This document shows, in pieces, positions 11,395-24,036 of a stretch of DNA of 64,000 bases. The stretch covers positions 1,984,001 through 2,048,000 of the forward strand of contig MSED01000013.1 in the NCBI GenBank assembly GCA_002099365.1, read 5' to 3'. The notes beneath the pieces were generated by a model, which was given only the letters and a program-made list of their open reading frames with translations, was not told where the DNA came from and ran no database searches. Position 1 is the stretch's first letter, and every line of letters starts with the position of its first letter. The translations under genes were made by a program, and so were the position numbers. The DNA is from Phialophora verrucosa. Taxonomy: Eukaryota > Ascomycota > Eurotiomycetes > Chaetothyriales > Herpotrichiellaceae.

Positions 11395-11774
11395 TTTGCG
11401 CGATGCTCGATATGCAACAGCACGCACGCAACACGTACGTACATGATCCTGCAATCTCAATCCGCGGCGCCAGTTCCACTTCCACGTCCTCGCATAATGC
11501 CTCATGCAGCGCCGTTGGAACTCCCAACCTGTGAAACTAGATCCAAGCCCGTTGCGTCGTATTCGTCTTGTGTTGTGTTGCGTGCAGCGTAAAATAATCA
11601 TATTAACATGCATCTCGAGAGGTTCACCTCGTACGAAGGAAATTCGAGAAGCTCAAGCAAGGCTAATAGTACTCTGCCAATCGATTCCCGGAGAATGGCT
11701 TTTGTGCCTCCGCTCCGCTCCCTTGCCGCCGAGGACGCTCCACTTCAACTTTCCCTTCGCCTCCACGTTCTGCT

Positions 11775-12884
11775 TCACCCAATCACGCTATCGTACTGGT
11801 AACAGAACGGCCCGCCTGTCGTGGAGATCAGCTCCTTGACTTGGATGGGACTCAGCTGGAAGTAACCCCAATCTGGCTCGACAGAGTCGAGCGTGACCAC
11901 TGGGCTGGGTGGCGTGTTCAGTGCCGTACCTGTACTGCCATCGAGCTGATCCGCTAGTTCGGGGTAATTCTGCTGCCACGACCAGTACACTTTATCGATC
12001 ATGGTGTGCAGGGGGTACCAGACGGGATCTTGCGCGCTGACATGGATGGAGTCCATCTGGCCTCCCACGCTGAAGTGGGCGCCTGAATGGATGCCGAGGC
12101 TCGACGACCCTATCACGCCGTTGAGAAGAAACTCGAAGTTCGAGGCGTTGGTCGCGTGCGCGGCAGCCACGAGTTCCGTGCCGTTGGTGTATGTCTGCGA
12201 GACATAGGCATTGAGGTCGCGCATGAGGCAGATGTCGTTGTAGGCGAACGCGTCGGCGGGGAGGGTCCCCTGGGCGAGTTGGCTGGGGTCGATGAACTTG
12301 AGGGGCGCGACCTGGTTGGCGAAGGGACCCGTGGTGACGCACCCGCCGCCCGTGCCGTGTGGGATCGTCAATTGCGCGCCCAGCGTGATGGGGCCTGTGT
12401 CGTTGTAGATCCCGTCGCCCGACATGGAGTATTCGGAGCCGTCGAAGATGGGGAAGGCATGCGGGTCAGAGGCCGTGGAGGCAAAATCCCAGTAGGGGAA
12501 GGGGCCGCAATAGCCGCACGAATGTTCGAGGTCGGTTTCATAGAGCCATAGGAAATAGCGGTGCCAGGTGAGGAAGAAGGCGTCGAGATGCACATATTGA
12601 GTGCGGTTGACATGGATGACCGCGTAGTCCATGTATCGATTTGTAGCGGCGGGATACACGGCTGGGTTGAGGTTGGAGGGTTTGCCCATCAGGCATTTGA
12701 CCGCGTCGGTGTAGGCTTTTCGCCCGTCGGGGGGCATCTTGTTAAAGTCCACCCTGGTCTTGATCTTGTCGGGTGTGCACGAAGAGCCATCTCTGACGAC
12801 GTGCCTAGCAGGAGCGGCGGAGACCAGGGGATTGAAATGGAGAGCAGTGAGGGTAATGAAGCAGAAGAGCAAATGAAGCATCAT
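11775..12884 (-). CDS. Secreted tyrosinase (short form)
   Basis: Single exon, 369 aa, start MMLHLLFCF. A signal peptide of about 23 residues ends near LVSAAPA. Type-3 dicopper ligands are all visible: CuA His91, His99 and His108 (spacing H-x7-H-x8-H in IHVNRTQYVHLDAFFLTWHR) and CuB His266, His270 and His293 (GIHSGAH then YPLHTMID). The enzyme family oxidises monophenols and diphenols to quinones, the entry to melanin-like pigments. The usual HH pair in CuB is LH here, which keeps the ligand. No C-terminal lid domain is present, so this is the short secreted class. N-glycosylation sequons (NRT, NDT, NGT, NAS) are frequent. The frame extends upstream to 13085, but the signal peptide makes 12884 the likely start. 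Confidence 0.92.
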   Translation of the reverse strand: MMLHLLFCFITLTALHFNPLVSAAPARHVVRDGSSCTPDKIKTRVDFNKMPPDGRKAYTDAVKCLMGKPSNLNPAVYPAATNRYMDYAVIHVNRTQYVHLDAFFLTWHRYFLWLYETDLEHSCGYCGPFPYWDFASTASDPHAFPIFDGSEYSMSGDGIYNDTGPITLGAQLTIPHGTGGGCVTTGPFANQVAPLKFIDPSQLAQGTLPADAFAYNDICLMRDLNAYVSQTYTNGTELVAAAHATNASNFEFLLNGVIGSSSLGIHSGAHFSVGGQMDSIHVSAQDPVWYPLHTMIDKVYWSWQQNYPELADQLDGSTGTALNTPPSPVVTLDSVEPDWGYFQLSPIQVKELISTTGGPFCYQYDSVIG

Positions 12885-15465
12885 GGGTAAAGTAAGCGAG
12901 CGTGGAGAACGCTCGTCGCAGGACAGCAAAAGGTCAGAGTCCAACCTGTACTTCTTTCCCGTGTGTGTTATTCTTTCGAGGGAAGGGATACACCAACCTA
13001 AATACCGGGCAACGGAACTCTCAGGGCTGGAGCAAGGGCACGACTCGAGCAATCTTCTTCGGGTTGGCCGTCCCATCTGCAGCATCTAGCCGTGTCTATC
13101 AGGCACTGGCAGGCGGGATGCATGCGTGGTTGCATAATACAAATCCGATTTCGTGGCAAGGCGACAGGATGACAGTTAGACGAGGGAGGTGTGGTCTGCA
13201 TTGGCCGTGGGTCTTTATGCGCCAAATACGGGGTTATTTTGAGAGGCGGGAAGCCGGCATGGCCACTGACAGCCCGTGATCTCTCGCCTGGAGGGTCTAA
13301 CAATCCCCCAAGGTTTGTCCCGGTTAGGCCACTCAATGGTCGGTCGGCCAAGAAATGAGCTTAATGGTGCTTCACCACAACTCTGAGTAGGTGCGGCAGA
13401 CTTTGATCAGCGTCAAATCTCCTAATCAGGCCGTATTGACAATGCGGGGGAATGAAGAAGCTTGTTCACGGTTGCTTTGTAGGCCGCGTCTCTGGCTGGT
13501 TCGGACTATCAGCCTTCCACTGAATCGAGCCCCATCCACATCGACCTTCCTTTTCAGATCCCATGCTAAGGCCCCTCGCCGAACTCGGCTTGGATATGCC
13601 ATCTCGACTTCCTCGGTCCGTTCGCCTTTGGCTGCTTGAATCATTCGTGACTGCAACGCGGAGCTAGTTGTCGCGCATAGGGAATGGCATGAAAAGCCAG
13701 GTGGCTCGCTCGACGCATCGTGTGATGCTCCATAAAGATCATCCCATTCCTTCTTAGTTCGTCTGTGGCACGGTGGCATTGGCACTGGTGAAGGCGGGGT
13801 TTATACCTGCCCACTCTCTTCGCTCGCGGTGGGACGAACTTTTGTCTCCTGCAGATCTTCGACGACTCTTGATATTGTGGAATGGTGGAAAGGAAGCTGT
13901 GAATTGGTGCTTATGACGAGCTCGGTCCAGACATCAAGCGGCATTGATATCGGTGCTTTGAATAAGAGTATTGCCGGTGTATCGTGCAAACACCCGCATC
14001 GGTGGATGGCTTGAACCCTACGCTCGCAAATATCGATCTGGGATTTGCTTGCCGGCAGCTACGGATGACTCTCGGGTGATGCAGGCTTGGTCCAAACGTC
14101 AACGTAGACCTTTATCCGCAGATATCCTCCTTTGCCATGTGCTGGGCCTTCAATCGTGGAACATTAATTCAGTTGCGCAATCACCGCCAGTCTCATTGCG
14201 AAGATTGAGATTGGGGTGCAGGTCGGAGAAATATGCCAACCGGTCTCATGTTTCACAAGGTTGGAGCTGGCCTCTTTCGTGGCGTAGGTGGCAATCTTCA
14301 TGGTCAGATGTCGTCAGCCTCATTCGCATCATGTGCACCGCTTGGTGTTACCCCAGATGCCGTATCCATACTGACGGTTCTCATTTGGCCTGGACTTTAC
14401 ATGAACCATCGAAGGTGACTTACGCCCCAGTGTAAAATGATGGGATGCTGTAGAGGTTGGTGATATGTCAGCTGTCAGCGTATGTAGTGAGAGCGACTCA
14501 GCGTTTGCAGTTCTGAATCGTGAGAATCATAACAGAACAAAACAGGAATTACTCACGCCATGGAAGCTTATCCCCGGTGCTGATTCCAACAAGCACACAC
14601 GTGGGTTGAAGCATATTACAACGCACTGCGAACAGATGTACAGTATTCCCATGGCAAGCAAGAAACAATAGTTCGAAAGGGCGATGGATGGAGAACGTGG
14701 CATTGAGGCACTGCGAGAGATCGAGCCCCTTTCTGCAGGCCAGTTACTCCGAGGCTTGAGCATCAATGTCACCAGTGACTTGCAGCGCATATTCTCAGGA
14801 GAGGAGGTAGTTGTTACGTGCTTCACAGAAAATCGACAGTGCTTCTTGACAACAACCAGCTGTGGTAGAAGGAGCCCTACAGAAAATGCTCTATTGCATG
14901 CTGATGTTTCAATATACCCTGCGAGATTTCGAATGGACATTCTCAAGATACGCCGTAGGGAGAAGCGGCGGAGTCAAGCGACTGGCACGGGCTTAAGTCG
15001 AAGAAAAGACGTCGTTGATTGAGGCAGGCGGAAGCACGCGAGGGGAGATCAAGACTCGTGAAGACAACCAAATCCCTTGAATGGTCTCCGCAGCCCACAT
15101 AATGAATGAGGGCTGTCCTCGCCAGCTCGAGCCGTTTGAATATGTTTCGGCAAGTGAATAGTCAATGAACAGTGAATGAAAAGTGAAAGCAAGGGACAAT
15201 GACAAGCTTGATCGAGTCTTGGTGCCAAGCATGGAGCACGTGACCGACCTCGACCCCGGATTCAACTTCTGCTGCCCAAAGAAACTCGAACAGAAGCAGC
15301 AACAATTGTTCCATCGACACGCCCATTGATCGAGGTCTTGTCGTCAAAACAAAGAAACAGTCACAACAGAATCCCTCGCCAACGCGTTCGTCTCGATGCT
15401 ACAGCTTCTCGGTCGTCAGCTCTCTTCGTCCCCCTCTTCTCGGCCGTCTTCAGTCAACCAGTAAC
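12885..15465. other. Large gene-poor spacer
   Basis: Divergent region between tyrosinase and NUP2. Open frames such as 13971-14435(+), 14527-14946(-) and 14684-15022(+) carry no recognisable domain and no supporting splice pattern. It probably holds the long tyrosinase upstream region and unrecognised relics. I call no gene. Confidence 0.4.
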
Positions 15466-18400
15466 ATGCCAAAACGTGGTCCGTCCGAATACATCACAAA
15501 GGATCACGGTTCTACACCCAACGAACAAGACGACAAACCGAGAATGTCGACCGCCGCTCAGCAGGCCAGGCGCAAGTAAGTCATCTGATCTAGCATCACA
15601 TCTACGCGTCGATGTTGTTTCACTCCTGAGATTCAATCTCGAAAATCGGCAGTTGCCCCGTCGCGGTCAATCGCTCCGGCTTGCTGGCTGCGGCTACCCG
15701 TCTTCCACTTCAACAGCCTTAATCCCACGCCTCTGCATCTGATGTCCATAATGTGGTGAAGGACCGAAATATTAACTGAACTGCCTGACAGGATAGCGCA
15801 GCCTCGAGGCAGGCTAGGCGCAAGTCGATCTCACACTCCCTCATCCCATGCCGTTCCGAACCTCTTCGCACAAAATCCTCCTCCTCCACAACAACAGCAG
15901 ACATTCAGCACGATGAATGGCGGTGTGACTTTCGGCGCAAGCCAGTCTTTCCCTCCGTCATCAGCCGGAAATAACAGTTCTTTCAACTTCCAACCGCCTT
16001 CGTCGAGTTCCTTCACCTTTGGGGCCCCTTCCAATGCACCTAACCCGTTCACAAACCTGAATGGAACAGGGGACGCGCAGGACATCTCGATGGAGTCGCC
16101 GCAGAAGAAAGCAGCATTTGGGAACGCTTTTGGTTCGAATAGTTTCACATTTGGGCAGCCAGCGCAACAACCATCAAATCCGTTCGGTAGTCTTGATGGG
16201 AACTCGACGGTGAAAACAAATGGCAACACATTGTCTGGCCAGTCTACGACGACTTCTGCGCCCTCGAACCCCTTCGGTCAGTCTGCTCAATCAAATCCTT
16301 TCGGAGGGTTTGGTCAGCAGCCTTCCTCGTCGCAGGCTCAGACATCAGGTTTTGGCGGTTTTGGTTCTACCACAAACAATACCTCCGCTACCACCAGTGC
16401 TCCTTTTGACAGTTTTGGCAAAAACAATCCAATCCCCGGCCAAAGTGCGCTGCCGGCCTTCGGATCTCAGCAGGGTGCTGACACCCAGACTGAATCCCAA
16501 CCTGGCAAGTTCGTCTTCGGACAGTCCAGTTCCACCTCACAGCCTCCAAATAAAGGTCCGTTTGGCTCGTCGGCTCCGGCGGTGCAGAGCAATGGCAGCA
16601 ACCTCTTCACTCCTTCTCAACAATCTTCGTCAGGTTTCACGCTTGGCCAGACCTCGAATCGAGCCGCCTCCACGACAAACCCATTCGCAAATGCGGCCTC
16701 GTCGAAGCCGGAAGTGCTGGACTCTGCTCGCCCCTCGTTTGGTGACGCGGCGAGCCTCTCACAATCAGCGGCAGAATCAAAACCAGCGTCGACCATCCAG
16801 GAGAACTCTGGGACTTCCGGGTCTGATGTACCATCCGCTAATCCCTTTGCCGGCCTTTTCGGCAGCGCAGGCAGCGCAACGCAGGCCGCACCAGCATCGA
16901 AGCCTGTGTTCAGCTTCGGTACACCTAGTCAAACACCCCCGCCATCAGCTGAGAAGCAGCAAGCTAACCCAGCATTCGGCTTTGGAACTGCGAGTCAACC
17001 TGCACCCAAAGCAACAACTGATGTGTCCCAGCCGATGCCAGCCAAGTCCCCATTCACATTTGCTCCGGCAAGTCAATCTGCAGCTCAGGGATCAGACAGT
17101 TCTGGACCGAAAACATCCGCACCAACTTTCAAATTTGGCTCAACGACTTCCCCGGTCGGCTCGACAACATCGGGGCTCTTTGGAGAGCCTGCTGCTCAGC
17201 CAGAAGCCTCGAAAGCTGCAGCTACCTCGAAGTCGACTGAAGAAGACCATGCAAACGACAAGGAAGAAGCTTCCGCTCCGCCTTTCACATTTGGCCGTCC
17301 TTCGCAATCATTCTCCAGCGGTGGGCTGTTTCCCCCGGCGAAGCCGTCCACAGACAACGGCGCACCTTCGGGCGGTTTATTTAGCAAGCTCAGTAGTGCG
17401 GTAGAGACCTCTGCTAAACCCCAGCCGCTGTTTGGTGGACAACCCAAGTCGGCGACCTCGACCTTCACGTCTGCGTCCAAGGCTGGAACTGATAGCGGTA
17501 CTGGTGCCGCAGAAACGCCCAAATCTATGACACCCTCTTTCGGTGGGAAGGCACTTCAAGCATCCCGAGAGTCTCAACCTGCGCCGAAACAGCAGTCCAC
17601 TCCGACCACTTCTGGGGCCACAGCCTCTCAAATCAGCCAGTCTCCTGCCGCAAAAGCGACCTTCCCTGCACCTGGCATGGCTGCTCAAGCTCATCAGTCT
17701 GCTGAGAGCGCAACGGCTGCTGCGGTGACGCCTGCACCTAGCGAACGGCCAGTCTATACCAAGGGCCCAACACGCGTTCCTGGCCACGCCACTGCCCAGC
17801 AGTTCCAAGAATATGACCGCGACTATCGCCTTCATTCGCTGAATCATGGTTTGCAGCAGAAGCTTGCGTCCCTGGACCCTCGCTCGCATGATTTTGATAA
17901 CGTCATCCGTCATTACGTTGCCGCACGTGACAACATTGGGGCTTCCTTGGGGCTCTATGTACGCAATGTTGCAGGCGCGAAGCGGAAGGGTGATCAGGTT
18001 GACGATCACGAGGAACCTGAGCAGAACAAGAGAAGTCGAGAAGAAGCCGTGCAGAAACCATTCAGCTTCGGCGGCAGCACCTCTCGTTCAACTGCTTCTA
18101 CAACCAATATCGAGGCGTCTGCATCTTCACAGGCAACCAAATCGCCTAATAATGGAACCCCGAAACCATCATCAACCAGCACAACTGGCCCTTCACAATC
18201 CACACCGGGCTTCAAGCCTACCTCAAACACCATTGCAGGATTTGGCCTATCTTCAAGTGCAGGTAATACCACATTCGGCGCTCTCAATCCACACTCGGCC
18301 CCTACCACATCTGTACCTTCGACGACTCCAATCAAATCGCCGCCTAAGAAGCCTGCGTTTGAGGTACCTAAATTTGGTGGTGGAAGCAGCACCAACTTTC

Positions 18401-20139
18401 TTGCCGCGTTCGGTCAGCAAGCGAAGGAAAACTCAGCTAAGTTTGAGAAAGACCTCCTGGAGAAGCGCAAAGCTGAAGAATTCGATTCCGAGGAGGATGA
18501 TGAAGAGCAGTACCGTAAGAAAGTCGAAGAGGAAAATCGGGCGAAGCGCGCAAAGATCGACGCCATTGCAAAAGGTGGCTTCACACCTGCTTTTGGATCC
18601 GCTCCAAAGCAGAAAGCGGCCAAGCCTGCTCCCAGCGGCTTTGGCACTGCGACTTCAGCAAATCCTTTCGCCGCTCTTACCTCCACACCGATAAGCGAAG
18701 AACGATCAGAAGCTGATGATGATGATGCCAGCCACGTCGACGACAAGGAAGAGGACAAGGACGAAGTCAAGGAATCCAGCGACGATCGAGCCGAAGATAG
18801 TGATGAAGAAGAGGCTAGTGATGCCGACGGGGAGGAAGACGCCGAAGAGAGCCTCCCCGAAGATGAAGTCGTTCATGAAGATGGAGAAGATAATGAGGAC
18901 GACGATAACGATCTGCAGGCTGCCATGGATCGAGCGAGAAAGAATCCAAATGCTGGTAAGAGCTTGTTCGAGCGGATCGAGCCTAATCCAAGTAAAGAGA
19001 ATACGGCACCAGTCACGAACGGAGACAAGGAGCATGGGGACGCAAGCCCTATCACGCAGTCAGCGAAGAACTCCTCATTCCCTCCTGCGGTCTGGGGTTC
19101 GCACATTGGCAAGTCGACACCTGAGCAGCCTTCGTTTTCTCCTCTGACCCCTACGACTGTTACATCGACTGTGAAGCCGGCTAGCACTTTCACCTTCACA
19201 CCAGCAGCGACCACGACGCCTACACCGGCCCTAGGCGCCTCAATCTTCTCAGGCGGCGCTGTCAGAGGCGGTCCAGTTCCAGGAGAAGGGTTGTTCGGCT
19301 CGAGACCAAGTACACCCAGTAACGCAGAGAAGAATGGCAACCTCGCCAAATCAGTCCTCACTTCTCCAGCGGGAACTGACAATACTTGGAAGCCTGGGAA
19401 CAGCATATCATTCGCAAATGGCGATAATCCTACAAGTGCTCCTACCTTCAAGTTCACTACGGCTTCACCTGGAGAGAAAGATAAGAATACTTCTAGTCCT
19501 TTCAGCACTCTCTTCGGTACGCCTGCTCCTGGCTCGAGCGGGACTGCAACACCCAATCTTGGATTTCAATTTGGTGCACCTGTTTCTGCTCCAGCACCAG
19601 GCTTTCTGGGTGCCATTTCGCATCTTGCAGGCGGATCGGCGGCTAGCTCTGCGGCTTCCTCTCGGGCTACATCGCCAGGTGTCTCAGAAAACGAATCTGT
19701 TGCTACAAATGAAACGGAGGATACCCCCGAAGACCCGCAGACATCGTTCATGGACTCCCGTGCCGGTGAAGAGAACGAAACCGCGCTGTGGGAAGGCCGC
19801 TCTAAAGCCCTCATGTTTGTCAATGCCGAGACGGCAAAGGGCACAAAGTATACACCCAATGACTGGAACTCTGTAGGCATTGGTCAGCTCCGCGTGCTCA
19901 AGGATAAAACCAGCAACAAAACGCGCATGGTCTTCCGCGTCGAGCCATCTGCAAATATCCTCTTTAATTCTCATCTCGTGGGCAGTACCAGTTACGAAAG
20001 CGTACCAAGCAACAAGAGTGGTGCAGTGCGAGGAGCGCTCATGTACAAGGGCAATCTCACACGGTTGGTGTTCAAGTTGAAGACGCCGGAGATGGGCAAC
20101 GAGTTGGCCAAGGTCTTGGAGGAGAATAAGAGTGCCTGA
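15466..20139 (+). CDS. NUP2: FG nucleoporin Nup2/Nup50 with Ran-binding domain
   Basis: Exons 15466-15575 and 15792-20139 (intron with GTAAGT donor and GACAG acceptor) give 1485 aa. Exon 1 supplies the family N-terminal motif MPKRGPSEYITKDHG; the junction creates the RKIAQPRGR box (about residue 36-44), the segment that in yeast Nup2 binds importin alpha. A long disordered region rich in FG, FGxFG and PFG repeats follows, broken by a more ordered segment around 17740-17990 (GPTRVPGHATAQQFQEYDRDY...). An acidic stretch lies at about 18700-18920. The C-terminus (about residues 1365-1482: ALWEGRSKALMFV...WNSVGIGQLRVL...MVFRVE) is a RanBP1-type Ran-binding domain. Role: mobile basket nucleoporin that helps release and recycle importin alpha/beta at the nuclear pore. 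Confidence 0.93.
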
Positions 20140-21078
20140 TTGAATCGGTCACTCTGCTGTTGGGGGGTTGAGCAGGATGGTGCTTAGCCCAAGGTCTTTT
20201 CTACTATGTGATTACATAATATGAAAATGGGTTGATATGGGCTGGATGGGCAAATGCATGTAGCAAGGTCAAGAACAACAGACAAGGTTTTCTTGCACAG
20301 CGATGGAGTTCTTGGGAAAGGATTACTTTTGGCACAATGTACAGCGGCAACCAAATCGTTGGAGTGTATTGGTGTGTGTATGGGAATGGGGTCGCTATCC
20401 CGACAATGTGATCTCATCGGCCATAGCAGCGGTGTTGTCGTGAACGTCAATCAGGTTGCGCTGGTCTCTGCAGATGCGCAGCTCCTTGTCCTTCCAATGT
20501 GTTGCGCGCTCTCTCTCCTGAGTGGGCACCCTGAGAGATAGGAGCCCAAGTGCAGCTCGCAGTACAAGAGGCGCGGGTCCTCTTTCCCCTGCGGAATGAG
20601 TTGAGCTCCCTCATGTGGCGCTTGAGCTCCTTGGGTTAACACAATACTGGGATACGAGAGCATCGAGATGAGAGGGAATTGCGCCATAAAATAGCGGTTG
20701 CAAAGTGGACGAACCGAAAGGTCAGGAGGAGAGAGAAAATCCAAATGGCGCAAGTGCAAACCACTGGTCTTTCTCATAGTTTCTTGCCTGGTCTTTACAT
20801 TTGCTGCACGCCAGTTTTGCTTCTGCAGTACTTTTCACCAGCGTGTGCAGTCTGAACGTCCAACACACCATCGTTCGGATCGCAGGCCACAAGCCTAAAA
20901 TGGCCCTGTGTGCCATCGCGTTCTACCCTTCCACAGTGTGGTGAGGCGGGCCATACCAGCTTGAACCTTGCTTGGTGAAGCGTCTCTTGATGGCGGGTGG
21001 ATAGCGAGTACTTCACCTCTCCGTCTTCACGAGGCCTATCCTCACTCCCTGCGCTGCCCGTTCCATCAGCCAGTGCAT
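20140..21078. other. Convergent spacer
   Basis: 3' sides of NUP2 and the eL31 gene. No supportable gene. Confidence 0.45.
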
Positions 21079-21788
21079 CTATGATTCTTCAACCACAACC
21101 GTGTTCAAGCCCTTGGCCTCCCGCTCCTTCACATTCACGGCCTGCACATAAGAGTACAGCTTCTCCTTGGCACCCTCCTCGTCGTTTCGCTTTCTTGAGA
21201 TGCGCACGCGCAGCCGGAACGGAACACCCTTGATGCCGGATTCCCAGACCTTTTTGTTCAGTTGGGGGTCAAGACGCACGTCGGTTGTGCCCTAAAAACA
21301 CGGTGCAAGGGACAGACGTTAGAAGACTGGACTGGACCGATGGAAATCAAAACATAGTGGCTCAATACGGCAAGGGAGAGCGGATAGGTGTCTGGGTGGT
21401 AGACAATTGCAAAAGGCATACGTACCATGGCCAAAGTAGCAAACTTGCGAATCTCCTTGATCGCGCGCGGGGCTCGCTTCTTGAAAGATACGCCGTGAAC
21501 CTTTTTTTGTTTCCATATCATCAGTCTTCCGTCCAAATGCTTGATTTACATAGGAGAAGGGTGCGCAAGGCAAGCCATTCGGGTGGACTTCATTAAACTG
21601 ATTTCCTTAGGGCTCCTCCTCTTGATTCATCTCGTGGAAATTTCTTCTTCATTTCAAGGCAGTGTACATACTCGCTTGTGTAGGTGGATGGTATACTCGC
21701 GCGCGACGACATCGGTGATGGCGGACCGGGACTTCTTGGGCGCCTGGGTCGACTTCTTCGGCTGGGTCTTGGGGTTGTTTTTCACCAT
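21079..21788 (-). CDS. RPL31: 60S ribosomal protein eL31
   Basis: Exons 21788-21672, 21500-21426 and 21291-21079 give 134 aa. All junctions are in phase 0, with donors GTATGT and GTACGT and acceptors AAAAAAAG and TTTTTAG. Diagnostic segments are DVVAREYTIHLHKR / VHGVSFKKRAPRAIKEIRKF, DVRLDPQLNKKVWESGIKG and RVRISRKRNDEEGAKEKLYSY, ending KGLNTVVVEES. The N-terminus has about 20 extra basic residues (QPKKSTQAPKKSRS) compared with yeast. It sits near the peptide exit tunnel of the large subunit. Introns in a short highly expressed ribosomal protein gene are normal for fungi. Confidence 0.95.
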
Positions 21789-22264
21789 TGTGACGGTGTT
21801 CTGTGATGGGAGGGTTAGAGCTTCTTGTGGCTCGAGGATCTCGAGGGTATTGGCCGTGATAACAAATGGGATGTTGGGAAGAGTAAACGTGAGTGCTATA
21901 CGTACGCTTTTGAATCGCTAGGCGGAGGGTAGAGGATGTCGGCGACGTGCTGAAGGTCTGGTGAGAGAACGGGCCGTCGATTGATTTTTGGGGATGTGGG
22001 AGGGCAGGGTATGCGAAAACGGAATAGTCTGCCAAGATTTCGTGGTCACGTGTTATGGCTTCTCGAGAACCGGCAGGGCGCAATGTATCCTGGTGCACCA
22101 GGGGATGAACAGCGAGAGGAAGCCTTTCGACAATCACTTGCAGGCTCTTGTTAGAATCTGCATGAGCTATCACAATAAATACCGGTCGCATCTGACCACG
22201 ATGTAAGCGGTACGGTTTCATGTACTGATGTCCTCATTGAGCCCCGGTTTTTCCGTATTTCGTC
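21789..22264 (-). promoter_or_regulatory. Promoter/5' leader region of RPL31
   Basis: 476 bp between the eL31 start and the stop of the upstream amidase gene on the same strand. It should contain the ribosomal-protein promoter; no specific element was identified with confidence. Confidence 0.4.
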
Positions 22265-23218
22265 TTAATCCTCATATTGCACCTTGCCGGCACTCACATC
22301 AGGATACACATCGAACCGCCTCTGCGTGTAGATGGGGATCCCTTTCCTCGTCTCATCAATTTTCGCACCGTCAATTTCAGCGTACACTATATCCTCATGC
22401 TCCGCGGCTTCGGCGAGAACCTCTGCGTTTGGATTCACAATCATCGAGTGTCCGTAGGCATGGTATGTTGCCTCGGTATCCCTTGCAGGACTGCACATTG
22501 CAACATAGATCTGATTGTCCATTGCCCTCGCCCGCGCTTGTAGGGTCCAATGCATCGGGCCTGTTGTCGTGTTGAAAGCTCCAGGATAAACGAACATGAA
22601 TGCACCCTTTCTTGCCGCGATCATGGCAAGCTCGGGGAATCGTACGTCATAGCAGATTGCGAGTCCAATCTTACCATAATCTGGGATGTCAATTATGGTC
22701 ACCTTATTTCCCGGTGATAGGACGTCACTCTCCTTGAACTTGATCTTCCCGGGTATATCGATATCAAACAAGTGTGTCTTCCGATGGGTTGCCAGCAACT
22801 CTCCGGTTGGTGAGAAGACCAGCGAAGTATTGAAGTATTCCTTTGTGTCTGGTACGAATTCCGGTATACTTCCACCGATCAGGTATGTCTTGGTCTCTGC
22901 TGCGACTTTTGATAGCATGTGCCATGAAGGCGATTTCTCTTCTGACGGCGGCGAAGGCAGCACGGTCTCGGCATACTTGGGAAAGTATTGAGTGCCATAC
23001 GGAGAATTGAAGCATTCGGGAAGAACAATCATTGAGGCGCCAGCCTTTGCGGCTTCAATGACTTTCGATCGAGCATGATGCAGATTAGCTGTCTTGTCCG
23101 CGCCTACCAACGTATTAGCATGACTCCGTGGCCCTGCTCGAAGTAGAGTACTCACCACCTACCTGATGCAAGTTGCACGAGTGCAAGTTTGAAGGGCTTC
23201 TTGAGCAGGCTTGTCATG
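22265..23218 (-). CDS. Nit2-type omega-amidase (nitrilase superfamily)
   Basis: Exons 23218-23164 and 23103-22265 give 297 aa. The intron has a GTAGGT donor, a GCTAATAC branch and a GGTAG acceptor; splicing yields LALVQLASGADKTANL, the family start. The catalytic triad is visible: Glu in the N-terminal helix region, Lys in HRKTHLFDIDIPG and Cys in GLAICYDVRFPE, with a second conserved Glu in LPECFNSPYGT. Close relatives (yeast Nit3, mammalian NIT2) hydrolyse alpha-ketoglutaramate and alpha-ketosuccinamate to the keto acids and ammonia; Nit1-type relatives act on deaminated glutathione. YFPKYAE and TTGPMHWTLQARARA favour Nit2. Probably cytosolic or mitochondrial; no targeting sequence is obvious. 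Confidence 0.9.
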
Positions 23219-24036
23219 ACTGTGACCACAAGTTCCTTGTCCGTTCTGAGCTTGTGTAGTGGTACAAGACGGAAGGAGATATTTTCTTCCACCCTTGGCC
23301 TAATCTCTCAGAAACGAAGAGTTGAATTGGATCACTGGGAGGCACGGGAGGTCAATTCGATCAGTCCGAAGTACGACATAACACTGTTCGGACATGCCCG
23401 GCACGGCAGGTTGACCGAGCAATTTTCTACACTTCTTAGCCTTCGCAAAAGGGTCTGAATACTGAGACAACCCTCTTCCCAGTGACCCAGTCTTCTGTTG
23501 AGGGAAGGTAGACAGCAGATGAAAATGCTCCGCTCGCGCCAACTCTGAAAGATGCAAGCAGCAGTCACATCAATTGAGTAAGAAGCAGTGACCTGTACAA
23601 GAAGTCACGCTGTCCTGGCCGGAATGATGAAAGCGTGAAGATGAAGATGAACATGCTCGATGAATATCCTACCGAACTGAATGTGCTTTGGCTCAAACCA
23701 CCAATTCTGATCGGGCTGCCAGACCTTTGATGGGCCCCGTACCTTCCCTGCCGGAATCCGTAGCATGGGCGCGGGTATGTACCTTCCTTTGTCTCTGGTA
23801 TTGTGTGTCAAACATACACAAGTGAATCCGTCTTATTTCTTCATCTTCACTGTCACCTCATCTTGCACATTTCTTCGCCTACTGTCCATCTAACCTTGAT
23901 CCGCTTCTCGACCAACACCGCCACACAAGCCCGAAGCCTGTGGTCCTTAAAGACTCGTTACGGCAAATTCCCTCAGTGAGTGCCCTCGATATCTCCTCGC
24001 CTACGGAGCACTTACTGCCGTCTAGCAATCCGAAAC
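23219..24036. promoter_or_regulatory. Divergent promoter region with a likely 5'UTR intron
   Basis: Lies between the amidase and the unknown protein gene. A good intron (23976-24025: GTGAGT donor, CTTACTG branch, TCTAG acceptor) ends 11 bases before the ATG at 24037, so the plus-strand gene probably has a spliced leader. Confidence 0.5.

Larger units (their letters stand above)
10812..11774. other. Convergent spacer with microsatellite
   Basis: 3' sides of the F-box gene and the tyrosinase gene. It contains the ACAT microsatellite and its duplicated flanks, listed separately. Open frames here are products of the repeat. Confidence 0.5.

Noticed and set aside
11119..11613. Protein-like repeats of MYVC or THIH
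   Set aside because: Direct translation of the ACAT microsatellite in a noncoding spacer.
13971..14435. 154-codon frame in the tyrosinase-NUP2 spacer
   Set aside because: No ATG context, domain or splice support; unusual Trp/Arg/Ser content.
16220..17404. 394-codon plus-strand frame rich in Arg, Leu and Pro
   Set aside because: Shifted frame inside the FG-repeat region of NUP2; arises from the repetitive codon usage.
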